Positions 22,972 through 35,093 of a stretch of 64,000 bases of DNA are shown here, piece by piece. The stretch comes from Calvatia gigantea (lineage: Eukaryota; Basidiomycota; Agaricomycetes; Agaricales; Lycoperdaceae), in the NCBI GenBank assembly GCA_025093985.1, contig JACAAK010000011.1, positions 992,001 to 1,056,000 of the forward strand. Direction: 5' to 3'. The notes beneath the pieces were generated by a model that was not told the origin of the DNA, searched no databases, and saw nothing but the letters and a program-made list of their open reading frames with translations. The position numbers were made by a program, and so were the translations under genes. The stretch's first letter is position 1. Every line of letters starts with the position of its first letter.

Positions 22972-24080
22972 GGACCTAGGCAGGACCCCCGAAAACCCCT
23001 AGGGATCCCTGATCCGAGTTTTGAGATTTTTATCCGCGACCAATTTTCGAAAAATGTTGAGGTTTTTATCCGAAAAAAAATCAAGGTCCCCGGACCCCCC
23101 AATTTTTATCCGGACCTCACCTGAGGGTTTCGGCGCTAATGCGCCCACTGCAGAAATGGCCCCACCCTGCCTTGTTTACATTGTAGATAGTGTTCTATTT
23201 ATGAATAAGAACATTAGATGTGTGTATTGGGTGAGATAATTAAACCGCGAAACAATTCTAGCGGTCTAGTGCTTCAGCCGTCGGTGGAGCTCCTTTATGG
23301 CAGCCTCCGTAATCACAACTTTGCACTGAAGCTCTTCAAAGGTGGCGAAATCGTCGCGAGAAACCCTTGGCCCAGTAGGCGTTCAGACAGGAATTGATCT
23401 TAAGGCAGCAAAGAATGAGGTGGGTGGGATGAAGTCGAAGTGTGGTGTCTGTAATACCCAGCTGGCCGGCACGTTTCGGAACAGAGAACCAATGTCCTGC
23501 TCAAACACCTGAACAGCTATATATGAAGTGGCCATGATGTTGGACGTAAGCTCAATGTGCATGTCGGGCCTGAACCAGCCCCATTCTTCTTGTACAGGGC
23601 AACAACTATAATGTTGGTATGGGAGTTAGTGAACTGACTACATGTGAGACGTATAGCGACATACCTTTCCCTAAGACGATTGTGGGTCATTTCTCAGCTG
23701 TTTTTCAACATTTTCCAAACATGGTCATTTTCTGAGGGCCCTAGCACGGTTGTTTCGTGCCTTGCTTAGTTTGCAGGCATCAAATGAAGCGGTTTGACCA
23801 AGTAAGGTCTGCCTGCGGAGGCCCACGGTCGGACGGGGCCCGTAGGGCCCCACCTGAAACTCGGACCGCCTACATAGGGAGATTTTATCCGGATATGTTC
23901 AGGGTTCCCCCAGATTCCCTCGCAAACCGAAATTTTTATCCGGAAATGGTGTTAGGGTTCCCGCCAAAATTTCTTAAATTTTATCCGCAAAATAGCATAG
24001 GGTTCTTCAGAGGTCCTCATATTTTTATCCGGAGGTGCCTCAGGGATCCCCAGGGGTTTTCGGGGGTCCTACCTAGGCCC
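22972..24080. mobile_element. Terminal-inverted-repeat element with internal 9-mer array and gene fragment
   Basis: 1.1 kb bounded by inverted repeats of about 41 bp (22972-23012 and 24040-24080), sharing TAGGACCCCCGAAAACCCCT apart from one mismatch. Inside each end lie ATTTTATCCG-type motifs: three on the left (about 23029-23113) and four on the right (about 23883-24031), all on the plus strand with spacing near 35-50 bp. The middle holds a spliced, decayed gene fragment on the minus strand. No transposase and no certain target duplication were seen, so it is a non-autonomous element, perhaps one that captured host sequence. Confidence 0.65.
23266..23750 (-). pseudogene. Gene fragment with intron inside the TIR element
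   Basis: Two exons (about 23665-23750 and 23266-23605) around a 59-bp GT-AG intron (23606-23664) give one continuous frame ending in TAG at 23266-23268. Readable segments include EEWGWFRPDMHIELTSNIM, AVQVFEQDIGSLFRN and FATFEELQCKVVITEAA. Two in-frame TGA codons break it, both explainable as CGA (Arg) to TGA. I do not recognise the family. A retained intron shows the source was genomic DNA, not a retrocopied mRNA. Confidence 0.55.
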
Positions 24081-24286
24081 ACCCTCAACCGACCGTGGCT
24101 ATTTTAAGGCTGCGCTATGTGACAAGGTGTGACCTGGGGTGGGTAAAAATAAACCCGTTGTCGCCAGACTTTCGCATCACTGCAACGTCGGTAGCTATTT
24201 CATAGCATCTCCCTCACACCGTGTGCAGAGCCCACGTACCCCACTCTCCTTTACTTCAACTACTTGTCCGTCGCTTTTTGCTCCTC

Positions 24287-25836
24287 ATGCCCCGCTCTCT
24301 CGCATTTACTTCCCTCTTTTTCCTTGCCGTCTCCTCCGTCGCCTCAGCTGCTAGTTCCTGCGTTGCCTTTGACATTCAATGGAACCTCCTCGCTTTCAAT
24401 TTTGGTGGTAAGGACTACGATGCCGGTACCCAGGATACCTGGACCCAAGGTCAGTGTTTGGGTTACTAACAGGGTCCCTCCCCTCACCCACTCCTGGTTT
24501 CGGTTGTTTCTCTCAGGTACTCCAACCGATATAACAACACAAGGCCGACCGTACGCATATTTCATACCCCAAATTCTCTCCTACTACGCTAATGAATGTG
24601 TCTCTTTACAGGCCTTTTGACGGTCCCAATATTTCTTGTTACCTTTCGCAGGTGAGCGCATGCATCACTACGTCAGTATCGGGGTTAAAGCGTCCCTTAA
24701 TCACGTTGCCAGTTTACAAATGCAATTTATGTCTTGGGCGCCGACTCCGGCAACAAGGCTGCGGTTTACATATTTGATGCAGCCGCCAAATCCTGGTCGA
24801 CTCAATCAGTAGATGCGGGCATATTTGATCCAACCGATTTTGGGGCGATCCTTGACCATGATACGAACGTTTTTTGTGGGTTTTCGTCATATTTCTCTTT
24901 TATTCTAGTCCTCACTGAATTTTTTTGGGTGTAAAGATGCCTACTCGAAAGGAGAGCTTTTCGCTCTTGATATGGAGCTTCTTAAGGCCGCAAATGGTAC
25001 CACAAAGCAATGGACCGATGTCCAAAAAATTCCTTGGGATACCTCCAATTATCAACCGACAATGGCTCTAGCCCAGAACCACGTCCATTTCCTTGGGGTG
25101 CCTGGTGTACCTGATGGAAATGCAAAGATTTTTGTCATTCACTGTGCGTCTCTCTTTATGTTGGTTATTCGAGCAGCAATTTATGGTTTCAATCTCTAGT
25201 TTCATTTATGCAGCCGGACCCGCAGCAATATGGCCAATTTCCAAACATGCATGGACAAGTCGCTTCGTTCTTTAAAGAAACTGGAGTATGTGTCAACCGC
25301 TTTCGGTGCTTCTCCCTTTCCGATGTATCTGTTTCTGTAGGTTCAAACCAAGTTTGCGTTCATCCCGGATGATGGTTCGGCAACTTATGTGATTGATGTT
25401 ATAGTATGGATGTTTTCGCTTCGTCATCAAATAATCTCACTCTTTTCCGTAGGCGAACAGCACAGAGACGTTAAAGGCCCCTGGTACCAAGGATGCCAAA
25501 GCAACCTACTTTGCTTCTACAACTGCTCTTGTTCAACTTTCGTCCTCTGGATCTGTCTCTTACCTTGCATATGACCCAGAAGCTGGGGCCAAAAACGCGG
25601 GAGTTGATTGGGCCTCTGTCAAGAAGCTACCTGTAGCCGCTACGAGCTCCTCGCCCTCTGGGTCCGGATCAAACTTTTCACCGTCCGGCACAAATGGCGT
25701 CCAAGGTGCTGCCTCGAGTTCTGCCTCCAGCTCGAATTCAGGCAACACCAGAAGTAATGGTGTAGATGGCGCTGATATCCCTGTCCGTTGGGTGTGGAAT
25801 GCGGTCGCCCTCTTGGTTGGAGCAATAGTTTTGTGA
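24287..25836 (+). CDS. Secreted protein with C-terminal GPI-anchor signal (8 exons)
   Basis: Exons 24287-24449, 24517-24550, 24612-24651, 24713-24875, 24937-25143, 25200-25285, 25341-25403 and 25453-25836; introns 49-67 bp; 380 codons including TGA. The N-terminus MPRSLAFTSLFFLAVSSVASA is a signal peptide. The body contains repeated short beta-strand-like stretches (AIYVLGAD, AVYIFDAA, SKGELFALDM) reminiscent of a kelch-like or other beta-propeller, and DPQQYGQFPNMHGQVASFF. The C-terminus is Ser/Gly/Asn-rich followed by a hydrophobic tail (WNAVALLVGAIVL) ending at the stop, as expected for a glycolipid-anchored cell-wall or membrane protein. No catalytic motif seen; the propeller suggestion is tentative. 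Confidence 0.82.
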
Positions 25837-26188
25837 ATGCCTCTTTGAATTAGCTTTCGGTTATTACCACTATTTTACGCATCAGACAGGACTCTTTTCA
25901 TTGGACTATTTAGCGGGAATGGACGGATTTTTCTTTTTGGTTCACACTCATGAGAATACAGACGCGTCGAACCACGTGACAAACCACGTTGATTGGAAAT
26001 TAGGCGAAGTGTGCGTTAAAACTCCGCTACATGTTTCTCCGGCTGGCTTCTCATTACCACCTTCACCTATCCATTTGTCCACGACTCGTCACGACGGCCT
26101 CACGACTTTTCTTTTCCTAGTTAATTATTGTTGTCCGCTTCCCGTGCACTGTTTTCGCATCCAGAATTATTCCGACTATCCTTTCGAC

Positions 26189-26744
26189 ATGTCCGAGAAC
26201 CTCGGCTCAACCTCTATCGACTCACACCCGGAAGACTGGGATAAATCTCTCATTTCGGAAGGCAATGGACCTTCTCAAACCCTCGACAACATGTCACGGG
26301 AGCCACACAATGTGTCAACCCCTCAAAATTCTGTCATATTCCCCGTTGTAGATGGAAGTAGTGATGGTGTATCAGGTGGAAGCACGGTAGAAAGGAACAG
26401 ATATGCGAGTGGTCAAGGGAAGAGGACGCTGAGCGAATTGCTCAAACTACATGCAGAGAAGGGAACTGATTGTCGGTTAAGTCCTGAGGAGGCTGCCCGA
26501 TTGGGTGATGTACTTGGGCAATGGGTGGGTTGTTCGCGTGGTGCTCCTTCATGTCGGCACTCAACTTTACTCTTAGATTAACGCTTCCTCATCCCCCTAC
26601 GAAGGAGAGGATGACTTTTTTAAATCCCATGATGACATTGGCCTTCCACCAAGACGTAGCCTTAATACTATGAATCGGCCGCGAGGTCAGAGTGAATGTG
26701 CCAATTCACGACCCTCCACTGGTACAGTGGGTTATGGAGCATGA
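26189..26744 (+). CDS. Small conserved protein, unknown function (2 exons)
   Basis: Exons 26189-26524 and 26577-26744 around a 52-bp intron; 168 codons including TGA. Start MSENLGSTS is chosen because the upstream in-frame stretch from 25901 has no conserved features and reads through likely promoter. The core KRTLSELLKLHAEKG...SPEEAARLGDVLGQW followed by INASSSPYEGEDDFF looks like a conserved basidiomycete block; it is predicted helical, with disordered acidic ends. The end falls exactly where AT-rich repeat sequence begins, so the native C-terminus may have been altered by an insertion. Confidence 0.7.
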
Positions 26745-27553
26745 CTTAGATGGGGGTGGTATATCTGGTTTCTTTGATGTTGCCTCTTTGATTATTTGTT
26801 TCATTGTTCTCCTAATGACCTGTGATGACCTTTATGACTTGCATGATTACATTATTTTTTTTAGAGATTCTTAGGTTCTGCTGTATCAACAACTGTTTTA
26901 ATAACAATGGTGCCACATGGGTAAACCATAATGCCAGTGTGCCAAGCATAACTTGAACCTTTTTTCTCTTACTCTATTTTGGTCAGAACCAAATGCACTG
27001 AAGTACAGAGTGCTTAATTAACACTTCTGTACTGGACTGAGTGGTGGCAATATAATACATATTGTAATAGTATGTAGATATAACAATGATACCACATATT
27101 TGAGAGAATAGAAGACTTTACTAGTAAAGATCACATTAGTAAATGAACAGGTACAACCTTGCACTCAATGGGAAGAGAAGTGAAAATTGCATTCAAACTA
27201 CAAGGAACAAACTAAAGTACAGCCTACAGTAGGGGCCTTAGAATACTGACCTAAAGTGTGTGAAAAGAAAAAATAGGATAGAACAAAGAATAGAATAAAA
27301 CTATCTACAACTCATAGATTATTCTATTTGACAACCTAATTTCAATAACCCTGAAGTGTGACACCAAGCATGATACCAAGTGTAATGCCAAGTGCCATGA
27401 TCAGTTGTAAAAGGTATTAATGCAACTTATTGCAGACAGTTGCAATAAAAGAGCAAAGCAAATTCAAATTGATTCAAGTAGATACAATATAGTAGTATTG
27501 ACATAGAAAACTAACAAGTTAGAAATTCTCATCAAGTAGGCTTTCAGAGCCCC
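26745..27553. other. AT-rich intergenic, probably old repeat sequence
   Basis: No gene seen. Composition changes sharply from the gene island. Short repeated motifs occur (for example CACCAAGCATGATACCAAG at about 27361), without enough structure to classify. Confidence 0.4.
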
Positions 27554-27890
27554 TGTTATAGTGAGGTCAGCCTGTTCCTAAGCTGACCCAATACCTATTG
27601 GCTTTGATGGTATCAAAGAAGGTTCCTTCTTGAAGGCTAAGTCTATGAACTGACAAAGCTTTCAATAAGGACTATCTAATATCAGTGTCTGTTTATTTAG
27701 TAGCCAGCCTTAAGAGTATAGAAGTTATTCTCAAGAGGTTGTAAATAAAGTTAATAAGACAGTTGATATTAGATCTCTACCTAACCAAGTAGAAATAATA
27801 GTTTCTCTTGGTCAAATTGTGGGGTACTTATCTATATTGGATATACAGTATATACTTGTATACTATATATACATGTTATATATCCTAATT
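27554..27890 (-). repeat. Partial family-E LTR, minus strand
   Basis: Starts TGTTATAGTGAGGTCAG, the reverse complement of the family-E LTR 3' end (compare 45317 downward), and keeps the TTCCTTCTTGAAGGCT segment. Similarity fades after roughly 330 bp; the right boundary is approximate. Confidence 0.6.
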
Positions 27891-28005
27891 GGTAGAACAA
27901 TAGGGATTCTATCTATAGATGTTTCTTTATAGAAATAAAAAATACTACAAAGTACTGTAGAATACTATTTATAGTTCTCATGAGAGAATATGCTAAGTAT
28001 AAGTA

Positions 28006-28627
28006 TGTCACAACCCGTACACGTGCTCACCTGCTTCACCTGCTCTTACCCGGACTATACTTTATATTTTATTTACCATTCGCTCTCACCTGCTCTCCCC
28101 TGTCTCCCCTGCTCTCCATTCTTACTATTATGTCTGACGTTAATTTCCGATTATCCTCCTTGTACATTTCTCCGGTCGTCATACCTACTCCCATTTCCCT
28201 TGCAATCCCTTTTACCATTCATATCGTTCCTGTTTCACCTTATTCCTTTTAGCTAGTTGCATTTCCAGTGTTTTTATCTAGCAGCCATACCTGGCCTGCA
28301 CCTGAAGTCGTAGTAGTTTCCTTTTGTAGAACCACACTTCCTTGCGTATATAAACCATAGCTACTTCACCTGTAATCCTCAGTCTGAAATCTACTTAGTG
28401 ACACGCTACTTCTATCCTACCTCTGTCTCTATCTCTGTCTCCACCTCTGACTCTGCCCTCGTCCCTTATTCTGAAGTTAGGACCACCCGTTGGCAGGAGG
28501 GCACAACACATACATTGAAGCCACGGTCCTCCCGAGTTCACCCGCTTCATCCATCTTCATCCGCATCCACGCATCATTCCAGGCGTCTAGACTCCGGTCG
28601 TCTCACCCACGTGACCCGCACTTAACA
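28006..28627 (+). repeat. Solo LTR, family G
   Basis: 622 bp, TGTCACAACCCGTACACG...GACCCGCACTTAACA, flanked by a perfect 5-bp duplication AAGTA (28001-28005, 28628-28632). A TATATAAA box lies at 28347-28354. GC content is higher and decay lower than in its surroundings, so it is a fairly young solo LTR. No other copy of this family is in the window. Confidence 0.85.
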
Positions 28628-28710
28628 AAGTACTGCAGAATGCTATATACTACTATGGAGTACTGCAGAGTTATTTATAAGTGCTACACAATTATAAATA
28701 ACTACTATAG

Positions 28711-29013
28711 TGTTATGACCTTTACAAGTTGATAACTTAGGTTGTAGCTTAGATAGCAAGACTTGCAAGTGTGCAAGGGGAATACATAAGATAGTTAAGC
28801 ATACTGAATACTAGGTAGTAGTAAAGATGCTTATATATGAAAGGCATCTGGTTGAACAAATGGAGATATATGATGAAACATTTGAGTAGGAAGGCATGCT
28901 GATGTATGAGTCAGAACTCAGAGATCACTGGACAGGAATAAAGGTGAAATAGATACACTAGGGAGCAAGGTAGAAATGTATGGAGATGTAGACATAGACA
29001 TGGTAGGATTACA
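28711..29013 (-). repeat. Family-B LTR, minus strand (3' LTR of a reversed remnant)
   Basis: Starts TGTTATGACC and follows the reverse complement of the 305-bp family-B LTR. With the reversed third-ORF remnant to its right it reads as the 3' LTR of a minus-strand family-B element. The right boundary is within a few bases. Confidence 0.7.
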
Positions 29014-30110
29014 ACTATTACCCCCAATTAAGACTTCATGCCTCAGGAAACTCATTGAAATCTCTATGGACTATAGCAGTGGCAATGGCTTTCTTGGTGG
29101 GCCCAATAAAATAGTATCCATTATTGGATTATGTAAAGAAGATGGGAATATAACTGTAGCTGTCTTGGTGGATAAAGACTAGGATGTCTTTAAAGGGGAA
29201 CTCAACTATATTAGAGTCATTTCAATATGCTTTGACTATCATCTTCCAGTATTGTTGGTCCTTCTCTTGGTCCTGGTTATAAGGTGCAGAACTGTGTGGG
29301 GAGCACAAAAACTGATACAATCTGTAGTAGAGTAATTGTTTTAATGAATCTTCAGAGAGTGGAGACTTCTTCCTTTATAGTGAACATGGGGAAGCTAACA
29401 GGGGTAAGGACTTAGATGAGTTCTTCTGCTGGGGAAATGGTGGCTATAGTTTCATGGAGGTCTTTGAGGGTAATGTGGACATGTTTAACAAGGTGGGTAA
29501 AGGCAGGGTCTTCTGGGATGAGGTCTCTGCCAAACAGGTTGGCAGCTATATTTCCTAATTCTAGGAATGTTTTGGCAATGTCTAAGTCTCCAAATACTTG
29601 TAGAGCCAGGTTGATTTGACTTTGGAGATTGTTAACATGGATTTGTTCATTGTGGCTGAGAAAAGATTGGTTTAGAGCATGGAAAATGGATGGAATATAT
29701 TGCTTGGTAGAGGTAGATACATTGGCAAATCCTCTATACATGTCAGTGAAGGTGACACAGGCTATAGCTAGAGTGATCAGTCTATTGATATTGAGTCATT
29801 TGTTCTGGGTGGTAATGGTGGTCAACTTGTTATTGGTGGCATTATTAACCTCTTTGAGAAGATCTTCAAGTAGCCCTTGAGCTAATGATGGGATGGTGGC
29901 CATAGTTGAATTGTGTGTTTCTAGGAGCAGGGACTCTACTGTTTCCTAGTTCTGGTATGAATGCTGAGGAGAAAGTAGTGGGATTGGGGTAGACAAGGGA
30001 GGCAATTGAAATACAAGCAGATTGTCTGGTAGTGGGCATGCTATTTGGTAGGTGTTATTTGGATGCTTTTTACAGTTTTTTGCCCCTTCTTTTATAAATA
30101 TCCTCTGGAT
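29014..30110 (-). pseudogene. Family-B third-ORF remnant
   Basis: A minus-strand frame at 29412-29741 (MYRGFANVS, LQSQINLALQVFGDLDIAK, ELGNIAANLFGRD) matches the third ORF of B2 at about 63470-63770 (LQSRIDLGLEVFNHLDIAN, ELADIAMKLLGRD). It therefore belongs to a reversed family-B element cut at 30110/30111 by the B1 5' LTR. Helical, no zinc knuckles, not visibly related to the D/A third ORF. Confidence 0.65.
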
Positions 30111-30415
30111 TGTTATGGAGTTCTACTGATCAAGTCATACTCCATTATCATCTACATTCCTATCTATCTATGTGCCTGTCTCACCTATTCCTGTTGAGTG
30201 ATCCCCAAGTATGACTCATATTAACTACTGTGCCCAGCCTTATTGGATGTTTTATGTAATTACCCTATCCATTCAACTGGATGGCTTTCCTGTATTTAAG
30301 CATACATACATCCACTGTATTCAGTATGCTTAACCACTTAGTTCTCTCCCCTTACTTGCCCTCAAGACTTAGCCTAAGCTACAACCTGAGGTCTTACCAG
30401 ACTAAGGTTATAACA
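30111..30415 (+). repeat. B1 5' LTR (family B)
   Basis: 305 bp, TGTTATGGAG...AAGGTTATAACA, the same length as the B2 5' LTR. It is followed by TTTAGGTTAAG; in B2 the same place reads TTTGGTTAAG, so a tRNA-type primer site beginning TGG is possible two bases after the LTR. Confidence 0.85.
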
Positions 30416-30497
30416 TTTAGGTTAAGCAGTCTCTACCTCATCTTGCAAGGAGTAGGCTGAAACAGGCCTGAACAAACAACAACCCAGGAGCTAGTAT

Positions 30498-31650
30498 ATG
30501 AGCTTGAACCCAGATGAATACAGAGAACTGAATCCTCAAAGTTATGGACAATGAGTCAGAAACATCAGATAAAGAAGAGACAGGGAACCCCAAAGTGCCT
30601 GAAGAACCAACAGAACAAATACACAATGAACCCAGAGAAGAAGTATTATCAGAACTTCTAAACAAACTCAACCTAGCAGAAGAAGAGTTAACACACCAGG
30701 AGAACCCAGCACAAGAACAAAAGGAATCAGAATCAGACAAATTAAACTCAGAAACAAACTCAAGTACTAGCTCAGATACCAACTCAGACATGACTGACAA
30801 TGCTGTAGTACCCACAGCAGCATCCAATGGAAAAGGCTTAGTGCCAGATCCCTGGATTCTTCAATGGCACCCATACCAAATTTGACAATTGGTGGAGAGC
30901 AATGACACTCTTCATGAAATTCAACAAGATAGTCTCAGCAGATAACAAGGCCATAGCAGTCTTAGCCAGGCTGTGAAGAGGAATAGTAGGAGCCTATGCA
31001 GCCATGAAAGCCCTGCAAATCTTAGATGGAGAAGACTTGGTAGATTGGAAGGCATTCTCCAAGGACTTTAGGAAAACCTTCTCTGACAATGCCTCAAACA
31101 GCAAGGCAGAATGGCAAATTCAAAAAATTCAAACAGGGGAACAAAAACATAGCCAACTACCTAATTGAGTTCGAAGTCTTAAAGAGCAAGGCAAAAACAG
31201 ACAGCAGACATGCAATGTTCCTTGCTCAGAAAGAATGCTAGGTAGGACATCATCCACTACCTATTACAGGTTACCCATCCTAGCGCCAGGCCAGACATCT
31301 ATGCAGAATGGACAGAAGCCATTCTCGCTGTCAGACAGGGATATGAAGCATCGGAATACTGAGGAGATAAGGAAAACCAGTACTGGAACAACTTATGAAG
31401 GAATGGGAGAACCTAATGGAGATAGGCAGCAGGTGTCATATCTTCAATGCAAAAGGAGAACTGAAATGCTACAATTGTGGCATTTTCGGCCACATTGCCA
31501 AAGACTACAAGAAACCCAAGGGGTTAACCTGCTACAACTGCAGAAAAACAGGTCACATTGCCAAAGTTTGCACTAGTGCCAAAGAAGGTACAAATCCAAG
31601 CAGTAGAAGAAACCAGTTCAGGAGAACAGAAGGATTTTTCTGAAGACTCT
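30498..31650 (+). pseudogene. B1 gag, broken
   Basis: Starts MSLNPDEYREL like B2 gag at 58527, then loses frame near 30530; an acidic segment (30544 onward) and the capsid-like part are readable in pieces. Two CCHC knuckles are at about 31465-31575 ([14 protein letters not shown], where the last Cys is now Tyr, and [14 protein letters not shown]). Ends DSE-TAG (31650 region), as in B2. Confidence 0.75.
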
Positions 31651-32161
31651 GAGTAGGCACTGTCCTGCAAGTCAAGAAACTTGTATTTAGGATATCAGAA
31701 AAATATTACATAATTCCTCAGAAATGAAAGTGCGAATTAAACCTGAAGGGAAATATACAAACCCCAAGGAAGGAAATCATGGTCAACACTATCATCGACT
31801 CAGGATGCACCACTAGCAGCATCAGCAAAAAACTTGTAGATGAAGAATGAATCCCCACAAAAAAATCAAAACAAGAAATTACAGTACTAAATGCCAACAG
31901 CACAACAAACCAAGGAGGAAAAGTCACGGAAACGGCCACTATTGAAATGGAAATCAAGGGACACAAAGAAATGATCAAAGCATTGGTAGTTCAACTCCAA
32001 AATAGGGCAGAAATATTCCTAGGACATGACTGGCTAATCAAACACAACCTTGAAGTAAACTGGGAAACAGAAGAAATCAAATTTACCCAGTGCCTACTAG
32101 ACTGCCAGTTTCCACACCAAAATATCCAGGTCACAAATAGAATCCAGAGCATGGCTGTCAC
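31651..32161 (+). pseudogene. B1 pol, protease part
   Basis: Encodes the aspartic protease segment with active-site DSG at about 31796 (IIDSGCTTSS) and the FLGHDWLIKHNLEV motif near 32010-32050. It is interrupted by element D immediately after GTCAC (32157-32161); the rest continues at 43705. Confidence 0.75.
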
Positions 32162-32789
32162 TGTTACGAACTTACCACATCCCCAGACTCTCCAAACTAA
32201 CGTATTAACCTTCTTAACAGACTTTCTATTATTCCCTCTGTATACCCCGGTCCGTTCTTTATTTATTTATCACATATACTTCTACCTCTGCTTCTTATGA
32301 TTCATTCTGAATCATGTTCCTGTTTCACCTTCATCTTTTCCCACCATTGTACTTCTCCTTACCTGGCTCTATCTTCTTATGACTCATACTCGTTCTTCTG
32401 TATTCATTTCACCCATCCCTACGATTCCTCAGATTACCAATTAACCCATAGTAGTTCTCATTGACTCATATCTACTTACTACGTAATCTCTCATCTCTTA
32501 TTTGTAGCTAGTATATAAACCTTAAGTAGTACTTTGTATTACTTCAGGTTATTCTAGTAACAAGCTTCCTTATCTTCGCTCGTCTGCTACAAGGCTAACA
32601 ACCTTGGGGACTGCAGTGACATTTAACTCGGACTTCTCAGGCAAGCGTGAGCTTCTACTCGAGGGAGCAATCCAAAGCCTGCACAGAAGTCATTGAGACT
32701 TGTTGAATACTCCTGGGCTATAGTGTTGAACCTCTCCCTGAGTGGAGACGATCCGAGCCCAGTTGCGAAGTAAGGTAACGCACGTAACA
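32162..32789 (+). repeat. D 5' LTR
   Basis: TGTTACGAACTTACC...GCACGTAACA; a TATATAAA box at 32512-32519. Its last 177 bp plus the first four leader bases recur at 35092-35273, flanking the inserted B1 copy. Confidence 0.92.
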
Positions 32790-32793
32790 TAAG

Positions 32794-35093
32794 CCAGCTG
32801 AGCTACCAGACTATGTCCAACTGTTCACACATCTTTTCAATAAAACGACCTTCGATAAACTACCACAACAAATGGAATGGGATCATGAAATAATCTTAAC
32901 AGAAGATGTACCCAGAGAAATAAACACTGGAACATACAACATGACAATCAAGAAACAAGATGAGCTCAAAGCCTTTATCAAAGAAAATCTCGAGTCAGGA
33001 TGCATATGGCCATCAAAATCCCCATATGCAGTCCCCACTTTCTTCATCCCAAAGAAAGACAGTTCAAAACGACTAATCCAGGACTACAGATGGTTAAACA
33101 GCATGGTAGTAAAAGACAAGACACCATTACCCAGAATCAGAGAAATGATTGACAAATTGGGAAAAGTGAGATACTTCAACAAACTTGACATTATTTGGGA
33201 ATACAACAATGTCAGAACCAAGGAAGGGGACAAATAGAAAGCAGTCTTTTTGACCAATGAAGGATTATTTGAGCCAACTGTAATATATTTCGGGTTAAGC
33301 AATCCACCTGAAACATTCTCCAGGATGATGTCAAGCATTTTCCAAGACCTATTACAAAATGGAGACATTGTAAACTACATGGATGACTTCATAATCCCAG
33401 GGGACACCAAAGAACAACTGGAAGAATGAACGATATAATTCCTGAAGTGAGCAGCTGTTATGAATATCAATATTTATGACATTATAAATGTCAAGAATGT
33501 TGATGTAATCAATGACATCATAATTGGTTATAATCAATACATTATATATTGATTATATGATGATATATACAAAGTCTCATAAGACTTGTATGATATAGAG
33601 ACATTAGTCAAAAGTCTTAATGTTGACAGTATAACAAGATCAAGTCATATACTTAGTCATATAATGATTATGCTACAACTAGTATAGTTACTTGAAAGAT
33701 GACTATATATCTTAGTGTAATCCATATGATAAGATAATAGTAATAGATTAAGTATTATTCTAATACTTAATATGATCTAGACCTAGGACAAAAGTCTAGT
33801 AACAATCTAGACTAAGACTAGAACAATCCAGATGTACTCTATACTTAGAATCTATCTAGACCTATCTAGAACATACCTAGATTTAATAGACTATAATTAG
33901 AACTCCATTGTTTGACTAATATAGATACTTATATAATACTTCAAAGTTGTACTACTTTGAAGTTGTACCACTTTTATATACCATATATAGACAAGTAATA
34001 TACCAATACAGTATAATACAGTAGTATGTTGTTGTAGCATATAAACCCCTCAACTTGACCAGTAGAATCCATCATTCCTACTTGGTTAGGTGGAGACTCA
34101 ATCTATAACTCTTATCATCCTCTCTTATAATCTGATCTTAAGAAACCTCTTTTCAGTGATTAAGCTTACTTTATAAGATCTCATAAGAGTTATATATTGA
34201 AGGTTATAGATGACTGATTGTAGACCCAAGACTATTTATAACTATATTGTGTGTAGCTATAAATAGTTGATAAAGCCTTTAAAAAGGAGTCCCCTTTGAT
34301 ATCACAACTGCCTGTAGATATCAGGTTGGTGAAGGGCAAAGCCAATCTCACTATAACAGTGGCAGAATACAACCTTTGTTTTAAATAGTCAAAATGCATA
34401 TTTGATGCTGAAGAAATCCCCATGCTAGGAATAAAAATAGGACATGGACATATTGAAATGGAGGAAGAAAAAGTCAAGGCAGTATGAGACTGGCCTGAAC
34501 CCAAAAACAAAAAAGGAGTAGAACACTTCTTAGGGTTCACCAATTATTACTGTCAGTTCATAAAAGACTTCAGTAAAATTGCAACCCCTCTAAACCAGCT
34601 CAAAGGAGCTACCAAATGGAACTGGAAAGAAGAACACTGGTCAGCATTCGACAAACTGAAACAACAAATCACCAAAGAGCCTACCCTGACATTACCCCAA
34701 AGAGAAGGACAATTCCGAGTAGAAGTCAACACCTCAGATTACACATTAGGAGGGGTACTATCACAGGAACAAGACAAGAAGTGGCACCCAATTGCATTCA
34801 CATCACACACACTCTCCCCAGTAGAATGAAACTACAAAATTTATGACAAGGAGTTACTGGCCATTATTCATGCACTAAAAGAATGGCAACACTATCTATT
34901 AGATGCTGAAGAAAAATTTGAAATCTAGATAGACCATGAAAACCTCAAATACTATAGAGAACCACAAAAACTCAATGGAGGACAAGCAAGATGGTACCTG
35001 TGACTACAAGACTATGACTTCATCCTACAACATATGCCAGGAAAGACAAACATAAAAGCAGACCTACTATCTAGAATTTACCAAGAACCAAGC
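32794..35093 (+). other. 2,300-bp duplicated segment of B1 pol inside D
   Basis: Matches 43753-46052 of B1, with equal length and about 2-3% difference in a sampled stretch, including the family-E solo LTR in the same place (33456-34358). The left junction shares AAG and the right junction shares GC between the two sources. It is bounded by a 181-182-bp direct repeat of D sequence (32613-32793 and 35092-35273). It encodes RT, RNase H and tether fragments with stops, all dead. Confidence 0.88.
33456..34358 (+). repeat. Family-E solo LTR, copy inside the duplicated segment
   Basis: 903 bp, the same length and position relative to B1 pol as 44415-45317. It was carried along by the duplication and is not an independent insertion. 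Left target duplicate is now GCAGC, right GTGGC. Confidence 0.9.

Noticed and set aside
25901..26188. N-terminal extension of the small protein gene at 26189
   Set aside because: Open by chance; the conserved protein begins at MSENLGS and the upstream part looks like promoter and 5' UTR.
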